Positions 51,587 through 61,004 of a DNA stretch of 64,000 nt are shown piece after piece. Positions within the stretch are counted from its first letter, which is position 1. Each line of letters begins with the position of its first letter. The notes beneath the pieces are model-generated. The model was given only the letters and a program-made list of their open reading frames with translations, searched no databases and was not told where the DNA came from. The stretch comes from MED-G105 sp965263305 (GTDB lineage Bacteria; Pseudomonadota; Alphaproteobacteria; Caulobacterales; Parvularculaceae). The stretch lies in assembly GCA_965263305.1 (NCBI GenBank), contig OZ253666.1:2790001-2854000 (forward strand). Reading direction: 5' to 3'. The translations under genes were made by a program, and so were the position numbers.

Positions 51587-54500
51587 ATGGCGAAGCAAGG
51601 CGACGGTCCAGGCGGGCACGCCGGGCCGACCATATCTCTAAACAACTCCGATGCTGCAGCGTTCGACGCAGTGGGCGGACAATCCTTCCTTTCTGGCGCA
51701 AATGCCGCTTATTTGGACGCGCAACTCGACCTTTATCGAAGAAACCCTAAAGCGGTTTCCGCTGAATGGCGCGCCTTCCTTTCCAGTATCGATGAAACGG
51801 CTGCTGACCCTTCCGGGCCGAGCTGGAAGAGGGCTGATTGGCCCCAGGCACAGAACGGCGAGTTGACCTCCGCCCTTGATGGGGATTGGTCGGATCCGTC
51901 GGCAATTCGCGAAAAAGTAGAAGCTAAGGTGTCAGCCCGTCAGCCAGCGGCCTCCGCAGAAGAAGTCAAACGCGCGACCCAGGATACATTAAGCGCGCTG
52001 ATGCTCATCCGCGCCTACCGGGCGCGGGGCCATCTCATCGCCGATCTGGATCCTCTAGGTCTAAGTGTTGAAAAATCCAATCCTGAATTGGACCCCAGTT
52101 TTTATGGGTTTTCCGAAACCGATCTCGATCGATCCATCTTCATTGACATGGTCCTCGGCCTTGAAACAGCGACCATGCGAGAAATCCTCGAGATTGTCCG
52201 GCGGACTTATTGCGGAAAATTCGCCGTCGAATTCATGCACATTACCGACCCGGACCAAAAGGCGTGGTTGCAACAGCGCATTGAAGGGCCGGATAAGGAC
52301 ATTTTCTTCACGACTGAGGGCAAGCACGCCATTTTGAAGAAAATCATTGAAGCGGAAGGCTTCGAGAATTTTCTGCATACGAAATATGTCGGTACAAAGC
52401 GGTTTGGTCTTGATGGCGCTGAGGCCATGGTCCCTGCTTTAGAGCAGATTATCAAACGCGGCGGCGCCCTAGGTGTCCAAGAAATCGTTATCGGCATGCC
52501 CCACCGGGGACGCCTGAACGTGTTAGCCGCGGTGATGGGCAAACCCTACCATCAGATTTTCCACGAATTTCAAGGCGGGTCGATTACGCCGGAAGAAGTC
52601 GAGGGCTCTGGCGATGTGAAATACCATCTCGGCGCGTCCTCAGACCGGGAATTTGATGGCAATCGCGTCCACCTCTCGCTAACGGCGAATCCTTCTCATC
52701 TGGAAGCAGTGGATCCTGTGGTGATTGGCAAGGCGAGATCTAAACAAGATCGCATTGCTCCAAAAGACGTTGAGACTTATCGAACCCATGTTTTGCCGTT
52801 GCTGCTCCACGGCGATGCGGCGTTCGCTGGCCAGGGCGTTGTGGCTGAGTGCTTCGGGTTTTCCGGTTTGCGTGGATATCGTTGCGGCGGCACGATCCAT
52901 TTCATCGTCAACAATCAGATCGGCTTTACGACGGCGCCAAAGTTCGCGCGGTCCTCGCCGTACCCGTCTGATGTCGCGAAAATGGTCGAAGCGCCGATCT
53001 TCCATGTGAACGGTGATGACCCGGAAGCGGTGACCTACGCTGCAAAAGTCGCGACGGAGTTTCGGCAGAAATTCGGCGCCGATGTCGTGATCGATATGTT
53101 CTGTTATCGTCGCTTTGGTCACAATGAAGGTGACGAGCCGAGCTTCACCCAACCCCTCATGTATAAGAAAATCAAAAAGCATCCGACGACGCGGCAAATC
53201 TACGCCACGCGGTTGCAGTCGGAAGGGGTGATCGACGGCGCTTGGCTTGATAAGGAGCGAAACGATTTCCGCCAGTTCCTAGGGGAAGAATTCGACAGCG
53301 CGACGAATTTTAGGTCCAACAAAGCGGATTGGCTGGACGGCCAATGGGCGGGCTTCGCGCCGCCCGTCGACGATGACCGGCGTGGTGACACAGCGATCGA
53401 AATCGATACGCTGAAGGAAATTGGTAAATCCATTTGTTCCTACCCAGATGGATTTAAGATGCACCGCACCCTTAAAAGGGTCATTGAGGCGCGCGCCGCT
53501 TCTTATGAGACCGGCAAAGACATCGATTGGGCGAGCGCTGAAGCATTGGCGTTTGGATCGCTCTTGTTAGATGGCTATGGCGTTCGTCTTTCCGGCCAAG
53601 ACAGCCGACGGGGCACCTTCTCACAACGCCATTCGGTTTATATCGATCAAGAAACGGAAGAGACCCATACGCCGCTGCAGCATCTAACGGATGCAAAAGC
53701 GACGTTCGAAGTGCATGATTCCCATTTGTCGGAATTCGCGGTGATGGGGTTTGAATATGGCTACTCCCTTGCGAACCCTAAATTCCTTGTCCTATGGGAA
53801 GGCCAGTTCGGTGATTTCGCCAACGGCGCCCAGGTGATGATCGACCAATTCATTTCATCCGGCGAGCGTAAGTGGTTACGGATGTCCGGGCTCGTTCTTT
53901 TACTGCCCCATGGGTATGAAGGGCAGGGGCCGGAACACTCCTCGGCGCGTCTTGAGCGCTTCTTGCAGATGTGCGCCCAGGACAATATGCAGGTCGCGAA
54001 TTGCACGACGCCTGCCAACTATTTCCATATTCTGCGCCGGCAAATGCGCCGCAATTTCCGTAAACCGCTTATTCTGATGACGCCGAAATCTCTCCTGCGT
54101 CATAAGAAATGCGTTTCTACGTTAGAAGAAGTAGGGCCAGGTTCCTCATTCCACAGGGTTCTTTGGGATGATGCTGAATACAGACCGGGTTCAACCATCA
54201 AGCTTGCGCCTGATAATAAGATAAAACGTGTCGTGATGTGTTCTGGGAAGGTTTATTACGATCTTCTGGAGGAGCGCGAGAAACGCGGCGTCGATAATGT
54301 TTATTTGCTGCGGGTTGAGCAGTTCTATCCGTATCCGACGCATTCTTTGGCGACAGAGCTAAAACGGTTCAAGAACGCCGATATGGTCTGGTGCCAAGAA
54401 GAACCGAAGAATATGGGTGCCTGGTCCTTCATCGAACCAAACATCGAATGGACGCTCGCAAAAATCGACGCCAAACATCCGCGTGCCCGCTATGTGGGGC

Positions 54501-54589
54501 GCTCCGCGGCTGCGTCTCCTGCGACGGGGCTCGCCAAAAGACATAAAAAAGAACTCGACGCGTTCCTTGATGAGGCGTTGACCCTATAA
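51587..54589 (+). CDS. sucA: 2-oxoglutarate dehydrogenase E1 component
   Basis: A 1,000-aa thiamine-diphosphate enzyme that decarboxylates 2-oxoglutarate. The N-terminal E2-binding peptide region is SGANAAYLDAQLDLYRRNPK, then MPHRGRLNVLAAVMGK, HLEAVDPVVIGKARSKQD, GDAAFAGQGVV, the ThDP motif region CYRRFGHNEGDEPSFTQP, and the transketolase-like C-terminal half (SRRGTFSQRHSVYIDQET, MSGLVLLLPHGYEGQGPEHS). It starts 125 bp after sucD and probably belongs to the same unit. Confidence 0.97.
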   Translation: MAKQGDGPGGHAGPTISLNNSDAAAFDAVGGQSFLSGANAAYLDAQLDLYRRNPKAVSAEWRAFLSSIDETAADPSGPSWKRADWPQAQNGELTSALDGDWSDPSAIREKVEAKVSARQPAASAEEVKRATQDTLSALMLIRAYRARGHLIADLDPLGLSVEKSNPELDPSFYGFSETDLDRSIFIDMVLGLETATMREILEIVRRTYCGKFAVEFMHITDPDQKAWLQQRIEGPDKDIFFTTEGKHAILKKIIEAEGFENFLHTKYVGTKRFGLDGAEAMVPALEQIIKRGGALGVQEIVIGMPHRGRLNVLAAVMGKPYHQIFHEFQGGSITPEEVEGSGDVKYHLGASSDREFDGNRVHLSLTANPSHLEAVDPVVIGKARSKQDRIAPKDVETYRTHVLPLLLHGDAAFAGQGVVAECFGFSGLRGYRCGGTIHFIVNNQIGFTTAPKFARSSPYPSDVAKMVEAPIFHVNGDDPEAVTYAAKVATEFRQKFGADVVIDMFCYRRFGHNEGDEPSFTQPLMYKKIKKHPTTRQIYATRLQSEGVIDGAWLDKERNDFRQFLGEEFDSATNFRSNKADWLDGQWAGFAPPVDDDRRGDTAIEIDTLKEIGKSICSYPDGFKMHRTLKRVIEARAASYETGKDIDWASAEALAFGSLLLDGYGVRLSGQDSRRGTFSQRHSVYIDQETEETHTPLQHLTDAKATFEVHDSHLSEFAVMGFEYGYSLANPKFLVLWEGQFGDFANGAQVMIDQFISSGERKWLRMSGLVLLLPHGYEGQGPEHSSARLERFLQMCAQDNMQVANCTTPANYFHILRRQMRRNFRKPLILMTPKSLLRHKKCVSTLEEVGPGSSFHRVLWDDAEYRPGSTIKLAPDNKIKRVVMCSGKVYYDLLEEREKRGVDNVYLLRVEQFYPYPTHSLATELKRFKNADMVWCQEEPKNMGAWSFIEPNIEWTLAKIDAKHPRARYVGRSAAASPATGLAKRHKKELDAFLDEALTL

Positions 54590-54616
54590 AACCCGATATT
54601 CCGGAGAAAGACTTCC

Positions 54617-56119
54617 ATGGCCAATGAGATCCGCGTCCCCGCATTGGGCGAATCTGTCACCGAGGCAACGATTGGCCGATGGCTAAAAAATATCGGTGAT
54701 GCGGTGTCCGCTGATGAGCCGGTGGTGGAGTTAGAAACCGATAAGGTCTCCGTAGAGGTGCCAGCCCCAACTGCGGGCGTTTTGTCTGCGATTAACGCCG
54801 AAGAAGGCGACACGGTGGAAGTCAACGCTGTCCTCGGCCAAATTGGCGACGCAGTTGATGGTAAAGCCGCTACGAAAAAAGCCACTACAAAGAAAGCCGC
54901 AAAGAAGGCGCCCGCTTCTTCTGGGGGCGAGAAAATTCAAGTCATGGTGCCCGAAGGCGGTGAGTCCGTTACTGAGGCGGATATTGGCGAATGGTTGGTC
55001 AAGGTCGGTGATCGGGTCAGCGCCGACCAAGCGATTGTTTCTTTAGAAACAGACAAAGCCGCTATGGATGTTGCGGCCCCAGCGGCCGGCGTTGTGGTGG
55101 AATTGAAGGGCGCGGAAGGCGACACCGTAGAGGTTGGCGCTCTTTTGGCAGTGATTGAAGCAGGCGACGGCCCGGCCGCAAATTCGTCCGGCGCAAACGG
55201 GGTCGCGCCAGCCGCCGCGCCTGCCGCGCCAAGCCAGGCCAGCGCGCCGTTATCGCCAGCGCCCAGACGGGTCGTCCAAGAGAATAATCTTGATGCGTCC
55301 AAAATTGCGGGCACAGGCAAAGATGGTCGGATCACCAAAGGCGACGCATTGTCTGCCGTGGGCGGTTCATCCGCGAGTGCGCCGCTAACGGCGCGGCCGG
55401 CGTTGGCTCAGGATTTTGGGCCCCGTGAAGAGCGGGTGAAAATGTCCCGCCTGCGCCAAACCATCGCGCGCCGATTGAAAGAGGCGCAAGACACCGCCGC
55501 CATGCTCACAACGTTTAACGATGTCGATATGACGGCCGTGATGGCGTTGCGCAAGGAATACAAAGAACTCTTTGAGAAGAAACACGGCGTAAAGCTCGGC
55601 TTCATGTCATTTTTTGTCAAAGCATGCGTCCACGCCCTGAAAGAGCTGCCGGATGTGAACGCCGAGATCGACGGGACTGACGTCATTTATAAGAACCACT
55701 ATGATATCTCCATCGCGGTGGGCACTGACAAAGGCTTGGTGGTGCCGGTTCTGCGTGATGCGGATCATATGTCCTTGGCCCAGATTGAAGCGCAAATCGC
55801 AGATTTTGGTCGACGCGCCCGGGAGGGCACGCTCAAAATTGAGGAAATGCAGGGTGGCACGTTCTCTATCACGAATGGCGGGGTCTATGGCTCGCTGATG
55901 TCGACGCCGATCCTCAACCCGCCGCAATCTGGCATTCTCGGCATGCACCGGATCGAAAAGCGACCCATCGCCATTGGCGATCAGGTTGTTGTCCGCCCCA
56001 TGATGTATCTCGCCCTGTCTTACGATCACCGCATTGTTGATGGGAAGGGCGCTGTGACGTTCCTTGTGCGGGTGAAAGAGAATTTGGAAGATCCGCGGCG
56101 ACTGTTACTGGACCTGTAG
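54617..56119 (+). CDS. sucB: Dihydrolipoyl succinyltransferase (E2) with two lipoyl domains
   Basis: A 500-aa E2 of the 2-oxoglutarate dehydrogenase complex. It has two lipoyl domains: the first (about 1-78) with lipoylated Lys in ELETDKVSVEVPAP, the second (about 105-182) in SLETDKAAMDVAAP, separated by a Lys/Ala linker. Next comes the E3-binding domain (LSPAPRRVVQENNLDASKIA) and the catalytic acyltransferase domain ending in LALSYDHRIVDGKGAVTFLV (His-x-x-x-Asp-Gly). E. coli SucB has one lipoyl domain; here the second differs in sequence from the first. Confidence 0.95.
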   Translation: MANEIRVPALGESVTEATIGRWLKNIGDAVSADEPVVELETDKVSVEVPAPTAGVLSAINAEEGDTVEVNAVLGQIGDAVDGKAATKKATTKKAAKKAPASSGGEKIQVMVPEGGESVTEADIGEWLVKVGDRVSADQAIVSLETDKAAMDVAAPAAGVVVELKGAEGDTVEVGALLAVIEAGDGPAANSSGANGVAPAAAPAAPSQASAPLSPAPRRVVQENNLDASKIAGTGKDGRITKGDALSAVGGSSASAPLTARPALAQDFGPREERVKMSRLRQTIARRLKEAQDTAAMLTTFNDVDMTAVMALRKEYKELFEKKHGVKLGFMSFFVKACVHALKELPDVNAEIDGTDVIYKNHYDISIAVGTDKGLVVPVLRDADHMSLAQIEAQIADFGRRAREGTLKIEEMQGGTFSITNGGVYGSLMSTPILNPPQSGILGMHRIEKRPIAIGDQVVVRPMMYLALSYDHRIVDGKGAVTFLVRVKENLEDPRRLLLDL

Positions 56120-56157
56120 GCGAAACAACCACCCCGATTGGATGATGAAGTCGTTTT

Positions 56158-56826
56158 ATGGAAGAGAATTCGTATCGAGAAACGGTGTTTCTCTCCGGCC
56201 TTCTGCAAAAGCCTGACTTTACCACATCGCGTGAGTGGGTCGAACATCAGACGATGCAATATGACTTTCTGACGAAGAGAGGATTGCAATCGGATACTTG
56301 TTTTTTGGATCTTGGTTGCGGTCCGATGCGGCTGGGTGCACGTGTTATTCCGATCGTCATTGATGGATGGTATTACGGCGTTGATATCAACGCGGATACA
56401 CTGGCGCTTGGCGAGGAGGTGTTGACTTCATTCGGTGTTGCAACGTCAAACTACACTCTTACTGCAACTTCGGATTTTGATTTGGAGGCCATAAAACGTC
56501 CGATTAATATCGCCTTTTCGAATTCCCTCTTTAGTCACCTGACGATGAATTCGATCGCCCGCGCGTTAACGCGCCTACGTCAGAAAATCGAAAAAAATGG
56601 CGTGTACTATTCGACGTTCTTTTTGATACCGGACGACTGGGACCGTACGCAGGCGTTCCCCCGCAAGAAATGGGAACGTGATTTTTTCACATATGACGTA
56701 CGCGATCCGTTTCATTATTCGCTGAGTGATATGCGTTGGGTGGCTTCCGTTTGCGGGTTTTCATTGGAGATTGATCACGAATTTGGACATCCGACCCAAA
56801 CCATGGGTGTTTTCCGGCCGCAGTAA
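56158..56826 (+). CDS. SAM-dependent methyltransferase
   Basis: A 222-aa class I methyltransferase. Motif I is CFLDLGCGPMRLGARVI, followed by YYGVDINADTLALG (acidic residue binding the SAM ribose) and IAFSNSLFSHLTMNSIARAL (motif IV region). Substrate unknown; small-molecule or sugar methyltransferases show this layout. It lies between sucB and lpdA on the same strand, 38 bp after sucB, so it interrupts the dehydrogenase operon. Base composition is somewhat AT-richer than its neighbours. Confidence 0.75.
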   Translation: MEENSYRETVFLSGLLQKPDFTTSREWVEHQTMQYDFLTKRGLQSDTCFLDLGCGPMRLGARVIPIVIDGWYYGVDINADTLALGEEVLTSFGVATSNYTLTATSDFDLEAIKRPINIAFSNSLFSHLTMNSIARALTRLRQKIEKNGVYYSTFFLIPDDWDRTQAFPRKKWERDFFTYDVRDPFHYSLSDMRWVASVCGFSLEIDHEFGHPTQTMGVFRPQ

Positions 56827-56883
56827 GGTGGCTTATGCTGTCTTCGGCGGGTAATTTAAATACAAAAAATAGGATTGAATATC

Positions 56884-58293
56884 ATGAGCGAGTCCTTCGA
56901 TGTCATTATCATCGGTGCGGGGCCAGGGGGCTATAACGCCGCGATCCGCGCCGGGCAGTTAGGGCTGAAAGCCGCGCTTATTGAAAAACGCGCAAACGGA
57001 AAACTCGGCGGCACCTGCCTCAATGTTGGCTGCATCCCGTCAAAAGCGCTGCTGCACGCCTCGGAATTGTTCGAAGCCGCGCAAAAAGATTTCGCCGGGC
57101 TCGGCATTAAAACAACGGGCCTAAAACTCGATCTGCCGACAATGCTAAAGCAAAAGGATGAGGCGGTCGATGGCCTGACGAAGGGCGTCGAGTATCTGAT
57201 GAAGAAAAACAAGGCCACCGTTTTCCTGGGCGCTGGTGAAGTAATCGAAGCCGGCAAAGTGCGGGTCACAGGGGGCGACGGAAAGACCACCGATCTTGCC
57301 GCCGCCAATATTGTCATCGCAACCGGGTCTGACGTGACGCCATTGCCCGGCGTTGAGATTGACGAAAAACAGATCGTTTCGTCCACGGGTGCGATAGATA
57401 TTCCATCAGTGCCAAAACATTTAGTTGTTGTCGGCGGCGGCGTGATCGGCCTGGAGCTAGGCTCGGTCTGGCGCCGTTTAGGCGCTGAGGTGACGGTGGT
57501 TGAATATCTCGACAAGATTCTGCCGACAATGGACGGTGAGGTTTCCAAACAATTTCAACGGATCCTCAAAAAGCAAGGGATGGCGTTCAAACTTGGTGCG
57601 AAAGTAACCGGTGTTGAAAAGCTGAAGACGAAAGTCAAAGTCGCGATCGAGCCCGCGAAGGGCGGTGAGGGGGAGGTTATCGACGCCGATGTCGTTCTCG
57701 TCTCCATCGGCCGCAAGCCACATACGGCAGGCCTAGGGCTGGAGCGGGTCGGCGTTGCGATTGATGAGCGCGGCTTTATTCTGACCAAAGACTTCCAATC
57801 CAATATTCCGGGCATCTGGGCTATCGGCGACTGCATCCATGGGCCGATGCTCGCCCACAAGGCTGAGGATGACGCCGTCGCCTGCATCGAACAGATCGCC
57901 AAGGGCCATGGCCATGTGAATTACGACGCCGTGCCGAATGTCGTTTATACGTATCCGGAAGTGGCCTCAGTCGGTAAAACCGAAGAAGAGCTGAAAAGCG
58001 CTGGCGTGCAATACAAAATCGGCAAGTTTCCTTTCGCGGCGAACTCCCGGGCGAAAACAAATCATGAAACGGATGGTTTTGTGAAAGTCCTCGCGGACGC
58101 CGAAACAGACCGGCTCCTCGGCTGCCACATTATTGGCGTGGGCGCGGGGGAGTTGATCGCCGAAGCGGTGAGCGTGCTTGAATTTGGCGGCGCATCGGAA
58201 GATATCGCGCGAACCTGTCATGCCCACCCGACCCGGTCAGAGGCCGTTCGCCAAGCGGCCATGGGCGTCGAAGGCTGGACAATGCAGGCATAG
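56884..58293 (+). CDS. lpdA: Dihydrolipoyl dehydrogenase (E3)
   Basis: A 469-aa FAD disulfide oxidoreductase that reoxidises lipoyl groups. FAD site FDVIIIGAGPGGYNAAIRAG, redox disulfide GGTCLNVGCIPSKALLHASE, NAD site VVVGGGVIGLELGSVW, second FAD segment IPGIWAIGDCIHGPMLAHKA, and the C-terminal dimer-interface catalytic His-Glu in CHAHPTRSEAVRQA. ATG 56884 (MSESFDVI) is used; three extra codons are open upstream. It serves the SucA-SucB complex encoded just upstream. Confidence 0.96.
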   Translation: MSESFDVIIIGAGPGGYNAAIRAGQLGLKAALIEKRANGKLGGTCLNVGCIPSKALLHASELFEAAQKDFAGLGIKTTGLKLDLPTMLKQKDEAVDGLTKGVEYLMKKNKATVFLGAGEVIEAGKVRVTGGDGKTTDLAAANIVIATGSDVTPLPGVEIDEKQIVSSTGAIDIPSVPKHLVVVGGGVIGLELGSVWRRLGAEVTVVEYLDKILPTMDGEVSKQFQRILKKQGMAFKLGAKVTGVEKLKTKVKVAIEPAKGGEGEVIDADVVLVSIGRKPHTAGLGLERVGVAIDERGFILTKDFQSNIPGIWAIGDCIHGPMLAHKAEDDAVACIEQIAKGHGHVNYDAVPNVVYTYPEVASVGKTEEELKSAGVQYKIGKFPFAANSRAKTNHETDGFVKVLADAETDRLLGCHIIGVGAGELIAEAVSVLEFGGASEDIARTCHAHPTRSEAVRQAAMGVEGWTMQA

Positions 58294-58415
58294 GCGCAGG
58301 GTGGGCTCATGTTCTGAGCTCGTGGATGCTCCTTCGCCCTCGGCCACCATTTCAATACGCGGGTGTCGGGCATGCTTTTGCTTTTCATTAGGCCGACAGG
58401 CGGTATACCGATCCC

Positions 58416-58685
58416 ATGACCGTCACGCTTCCCGATATCATTGGCCTCGCCGGCGTCTCCTTTGTTGTCGGCACCTATTTTCTGTCCCAGACTGGGCGGA
58501 TGGATGTGACCCGTCCGTTGTATCCAGCGCTGAACGCGGTAGGCGCGCTTTTGATTTTGGTTTCCCTTTATTTCACGTTCAACCTGGCGTCCTTTGTGAT
58601 TGAACTGACGTGGCTATTAATCAGTGTCATCGGCATGTACCGGTCGTTATCGCAAAAGAAACAAGCGCCATTGGATAGGCGTTGA
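58416..58685 (+). CDS. CBU_0592-like small membrane protein
   Basis: An 89-aa protein with three hydrophobic helices. IIGLAGVSFVVGTYFLSQTG, LYPALNAVGALLILVSLYFT and FNLASFVIELTWLLISVIGM together match the CBU_0592 family pattern (Y-x-x-L-N-x-x-G-A...S-L-x-x-x-F-N-x-x-S-x-x-I-E). Inner-membrane, function unknown. Confidence 0.75.
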   Translation: MTVTLPDIIGLAGVSFVVGTYFLSQTGRMDVTRPLYPALNAVGALLILVSLYFTFNLASFVIELTWLLISVIGMYRSLSQKKQAPLDRR

Positions 58686-58845
58686 GGTCTGACGCCATTG
58701 AAATGCTGATCAACGGGGCTTGGACATTTCCCGAAAGGGTCCCATAGGAAGGCCCAGCGTATCTATTACGCCTGAGATGGACGGATACTCTATCGCCCAA
58801 TTGAAATTTTCCCGCATGGCGGTGAAGTAATTGACGGTGATTGCG

Positions 58846-59025
58846 ATGAAGAAATTGACCCTCGAAGAATGCGTGAATGAGACCTGCCCTTGGTCGGGCA
58901 AGCCGGTGTCAGTGGACTCCCTGACGCTCTTCAATGATCGCGTTGTTGGTTTCTGCAATCCTGGGTGCCGAGACAAATTTGAAAAAGCCCTCCAACATTT
59001 CGACGTTCCCGAGTTGGGGCGATAG
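58846..59025 (+). CDS. Small YHS/TRASH-like metal-binding protein, 59 aa
   Basis: MKKLTLEECVNETCPWSGKP, VSVDSLTLFNDRVVGFCNPG, CRDKFEKALQHFD: paired cysteines (Cys-Pro-Trp ... FCNPGC-RDKF) in the arrangement of treble-clef YHS/TRASH-type metal sites. Homologues are often mislabelled glutathione S-transferase. ATG 58846 is preferred to TTG 58831. It probably binds Zn or Cu, but no partner can be read from context. Confidence 0.65.
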   Translation: MKKLTLEECVNETCPWSGKPVSVDSLTLFNDRVVGFCNPGCRDKFEKALQHFDVPELGR

Positions 59026-59212
59026 GGCTATCGTCTTTCGCCCCCATCGTCATCTTAGTCCGTCATCTTGATCGCAAACGCCGGTGCGTCGATCGAGGGG
59101 ACCCAGCGTTCGATAAATTGAACCGGCCCTACAGCCCGTCGGGCAATCGACTATAATTTAAACCCGGGTCGCTTTGTTTCTGGCGCGCTATGCCTTTATC
59201 GACGCTATTGGC

Positions 59213-59244
59213 CCAGCCCATCGCAGTTCCGGGCTGGATTTTTA
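59213..59244 (+). terminator. Rho-independent-like terminator
   Basis: CCAGCCC (59213-59219) pairs with GGGCTGG (59231-59237), 11-nt loop, then ATTTTTA. It lies in the 332-bp gap between the 59-aa gene and the POT transporter; the rest of the gap shows no gene, and presumably the transporter promoter. Confidence 0.55.
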
Positions 59245-59357
59245 GTCGAATATCGCTGTATCGTTTTCATTCAATTGGATTTTTGACGTCGTCCGACGGA
59301 AAGGCGCGGCTGTCGAAAGATAAGAACAACGGCGATGCCGACGCAAAGGCGGGGTAG

Positions 59358-60938
59358 ATGACTCTAATTTTAATCCTCACGGCTATTGGTTTGGCGGGCA
59401 TGGCCCGCGCGCTTTACTTGATGCGCTCTCAGCCCAAGGGGCTCTACATCCTGTTTTTTGCGGAGATGTGGGAACGGTTCTCCTTCTATGGGATGCGCGG
59501 GCTTCTCGTCTTTTACCTGACAAAGCACTTTCTTTTTGATCGGGACGCCGCCTACGGGATTTATGGCGCCTACACGACGCTTGTTTACATCATGCCAGTG
59601 ATTGGCGGCGTGTTGGCGGACCGTCTTCTCGGACAACGACGCGCTGTTCTTATCGGCGCCATTCTGCTGGTGGCGGGCCATGGGTTGATGGCCGTCGAAG
59701 GGGAACAGGTCGCCCCGGGCGCGTCGCCAAATGAACTCATTCTCAATACGTTCTACATGGCGCTGGCGCTTATCATTATGGGCGTTGGCTTCCTTAAGGC
59801 GAATATCTCCGCGATTGTCGGCGAGCTTTATCCGAAAACGGATAAGCGCCGCGACAGCGCCTTCACCTATTTTTATGTCGGCATTAACTCCGGGGCGTTT
59901 CTGGGCGCCACTTGGGCTGGCTATTTAGGTGAAACCATTGGCTGGAAATACGGCTTTGGCCTCGCGGGCATCGGCATGCTTCTGGGCCTCATCGTGTTCA
60001 TTTGGGGTAAGCCATTGCTAAACGGCGCCGGCGAAGCGCCAAGCGAAGAGGCGTTGACAAAACCACGGTTCGCCGGACTTTCTTCCCAGTGGCTCATTTA
60101 TATCGGCACGTTCTTCACCACGTTTGTCGTTTGGTGGATGGTGCGGGACCAAGACACGGTCGGCGCTGTGTTGGGCTTTTTCGGCCTGATCACTGTCGGC
60201 TACATTGTATACCGATCGGTATTTACCCTAGAGCCCCATGCGCGCGACCGAATTTTTGCGGCGCTCTTTTTGATCATTGTACAAATTCTGTTCTGGGCGT
60301 TGTTTGAACAAGCGGGCTCTTCCCTCAATGTGTTTGCAGATGAACAGGTCGATCGCACCGCCTTCGGTCAGGAAGTGCCCGCGTCGGTCTTCCAGTCGTT
60401 GAACGCGCTCTACATCATTTATCTGGGGCCGTTGTTCGCCGCGCTTTGGGCGTTTCTCGGAAATCGTGGCATTGATCCATCGGCGCCCCAGAAGTTCGGC
60501 CTTGGCGTTTTACAACTCGGGCTCGGCTATTTGGTGTTGGTATTCGGCGCGAACGCAGCGGGCGCTGGTAACCTAACCCCGGTAATCTTCCTGTTTTTAA
60601 TCTACCTTCTCCATACGACTGGTGAACTTTGTTTGTCGCCTGTTGGTCTGTCCGCCATGACGCGGTTGTCGGTCCCCAGCATGGTCGGCCTCATCATGGG
60701 CACTTGGTTCTTGGCGTCGGCCGCCGGGAATTTTGCGGCGTCGCTCATCGCCCAGGCGACGGTGGCGCCCGGCGCTGATGTTCTTGATATCTATACGCGC
60801 TATGGCTGGTTGGCTGTCGGGGTTGGCGTTGGCCTTGTCCTCATCTCTCCGGCGATTAACTGGCTGATGCATTTAGATACGCTGAAGGATAATGCGACTG
60901 GCGATAAGCTTGAGGCCCAAGCGAAACCGGCGGAATAA
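59358..60938 (+). CDS. POT/PTR family proton-dependent peptide transporter
   Basis: A 526-aa major-facilitator protein with about 14 helices. The POT signature ExxER is in FAEMWERFSFYGMRGLLVFY, followed by YTTLVYIMPVIGGVLADRLL and FTYFYVGINSGAFLGATWAG, the second PTR2 motif. It imports di- and tripeptides with protons. The insert of two additional helices between the bundles is present (about 235-275). The C terminus is short and charged (DKLEAQAKPAE). Confidence 0.93.
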   Translation: MTLILILTAIGLAGMARALYLMRSQPKGLYILFFAEMWERFSFYGMRGLLVFYLTKHFLFDRDAAYGIYGAYTTLVYIMPVIGGVLADRLLGQRRAVLIGAILLVAGHGLMAVEGEQVAPGASPNELILNTFYMALALIIMGVGFLKANISAIVGELYPKTDKRRDSAFTYFYVGINSGAFLGATWAGYLGETIGWKYGFGLAGIGMLLGLIVFIWGKPLLNGAGEAPSEEALTKPRFAGLSSQWLIYIGTFFTTFVVWWMVRDQDTVGAVLGFFGLITVGYIVYRSVFTLEPHARDRIFAALFLIIVQILFWALFEQAGSSLNVFADEQVDRTAFGQEVPASVFQSLNALYIIYLGPLFAALWAFLGNRGIDPSAPQKFGLGVLQLGLGYLVLVFGANAAGAGNLTPVIFLFLIYLLHTTGELCLSPVGLSAMTRLSVPSMVGLIMGTWFLASAAGNFAASLIAQATVAPGADVLDIYTRYGWLAVGVGVGLVLISPAINWLMHLDTLKDNATGDKLEAQAKPAE

Positions 60939-61004
60939 CCTGATCTACAATGTGGCGGGACGTGGATTAATATCCCGACCGCCTGTCGAAGAGAGTGGCG
61001 CTTC

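Noticed and set aside
58710..58976. Minus-strand 88-aa ORF
   Set aside because: Antisense to the Cys-rich 59-aa gene, which has the clearer motif and the same strand as its neighbours.
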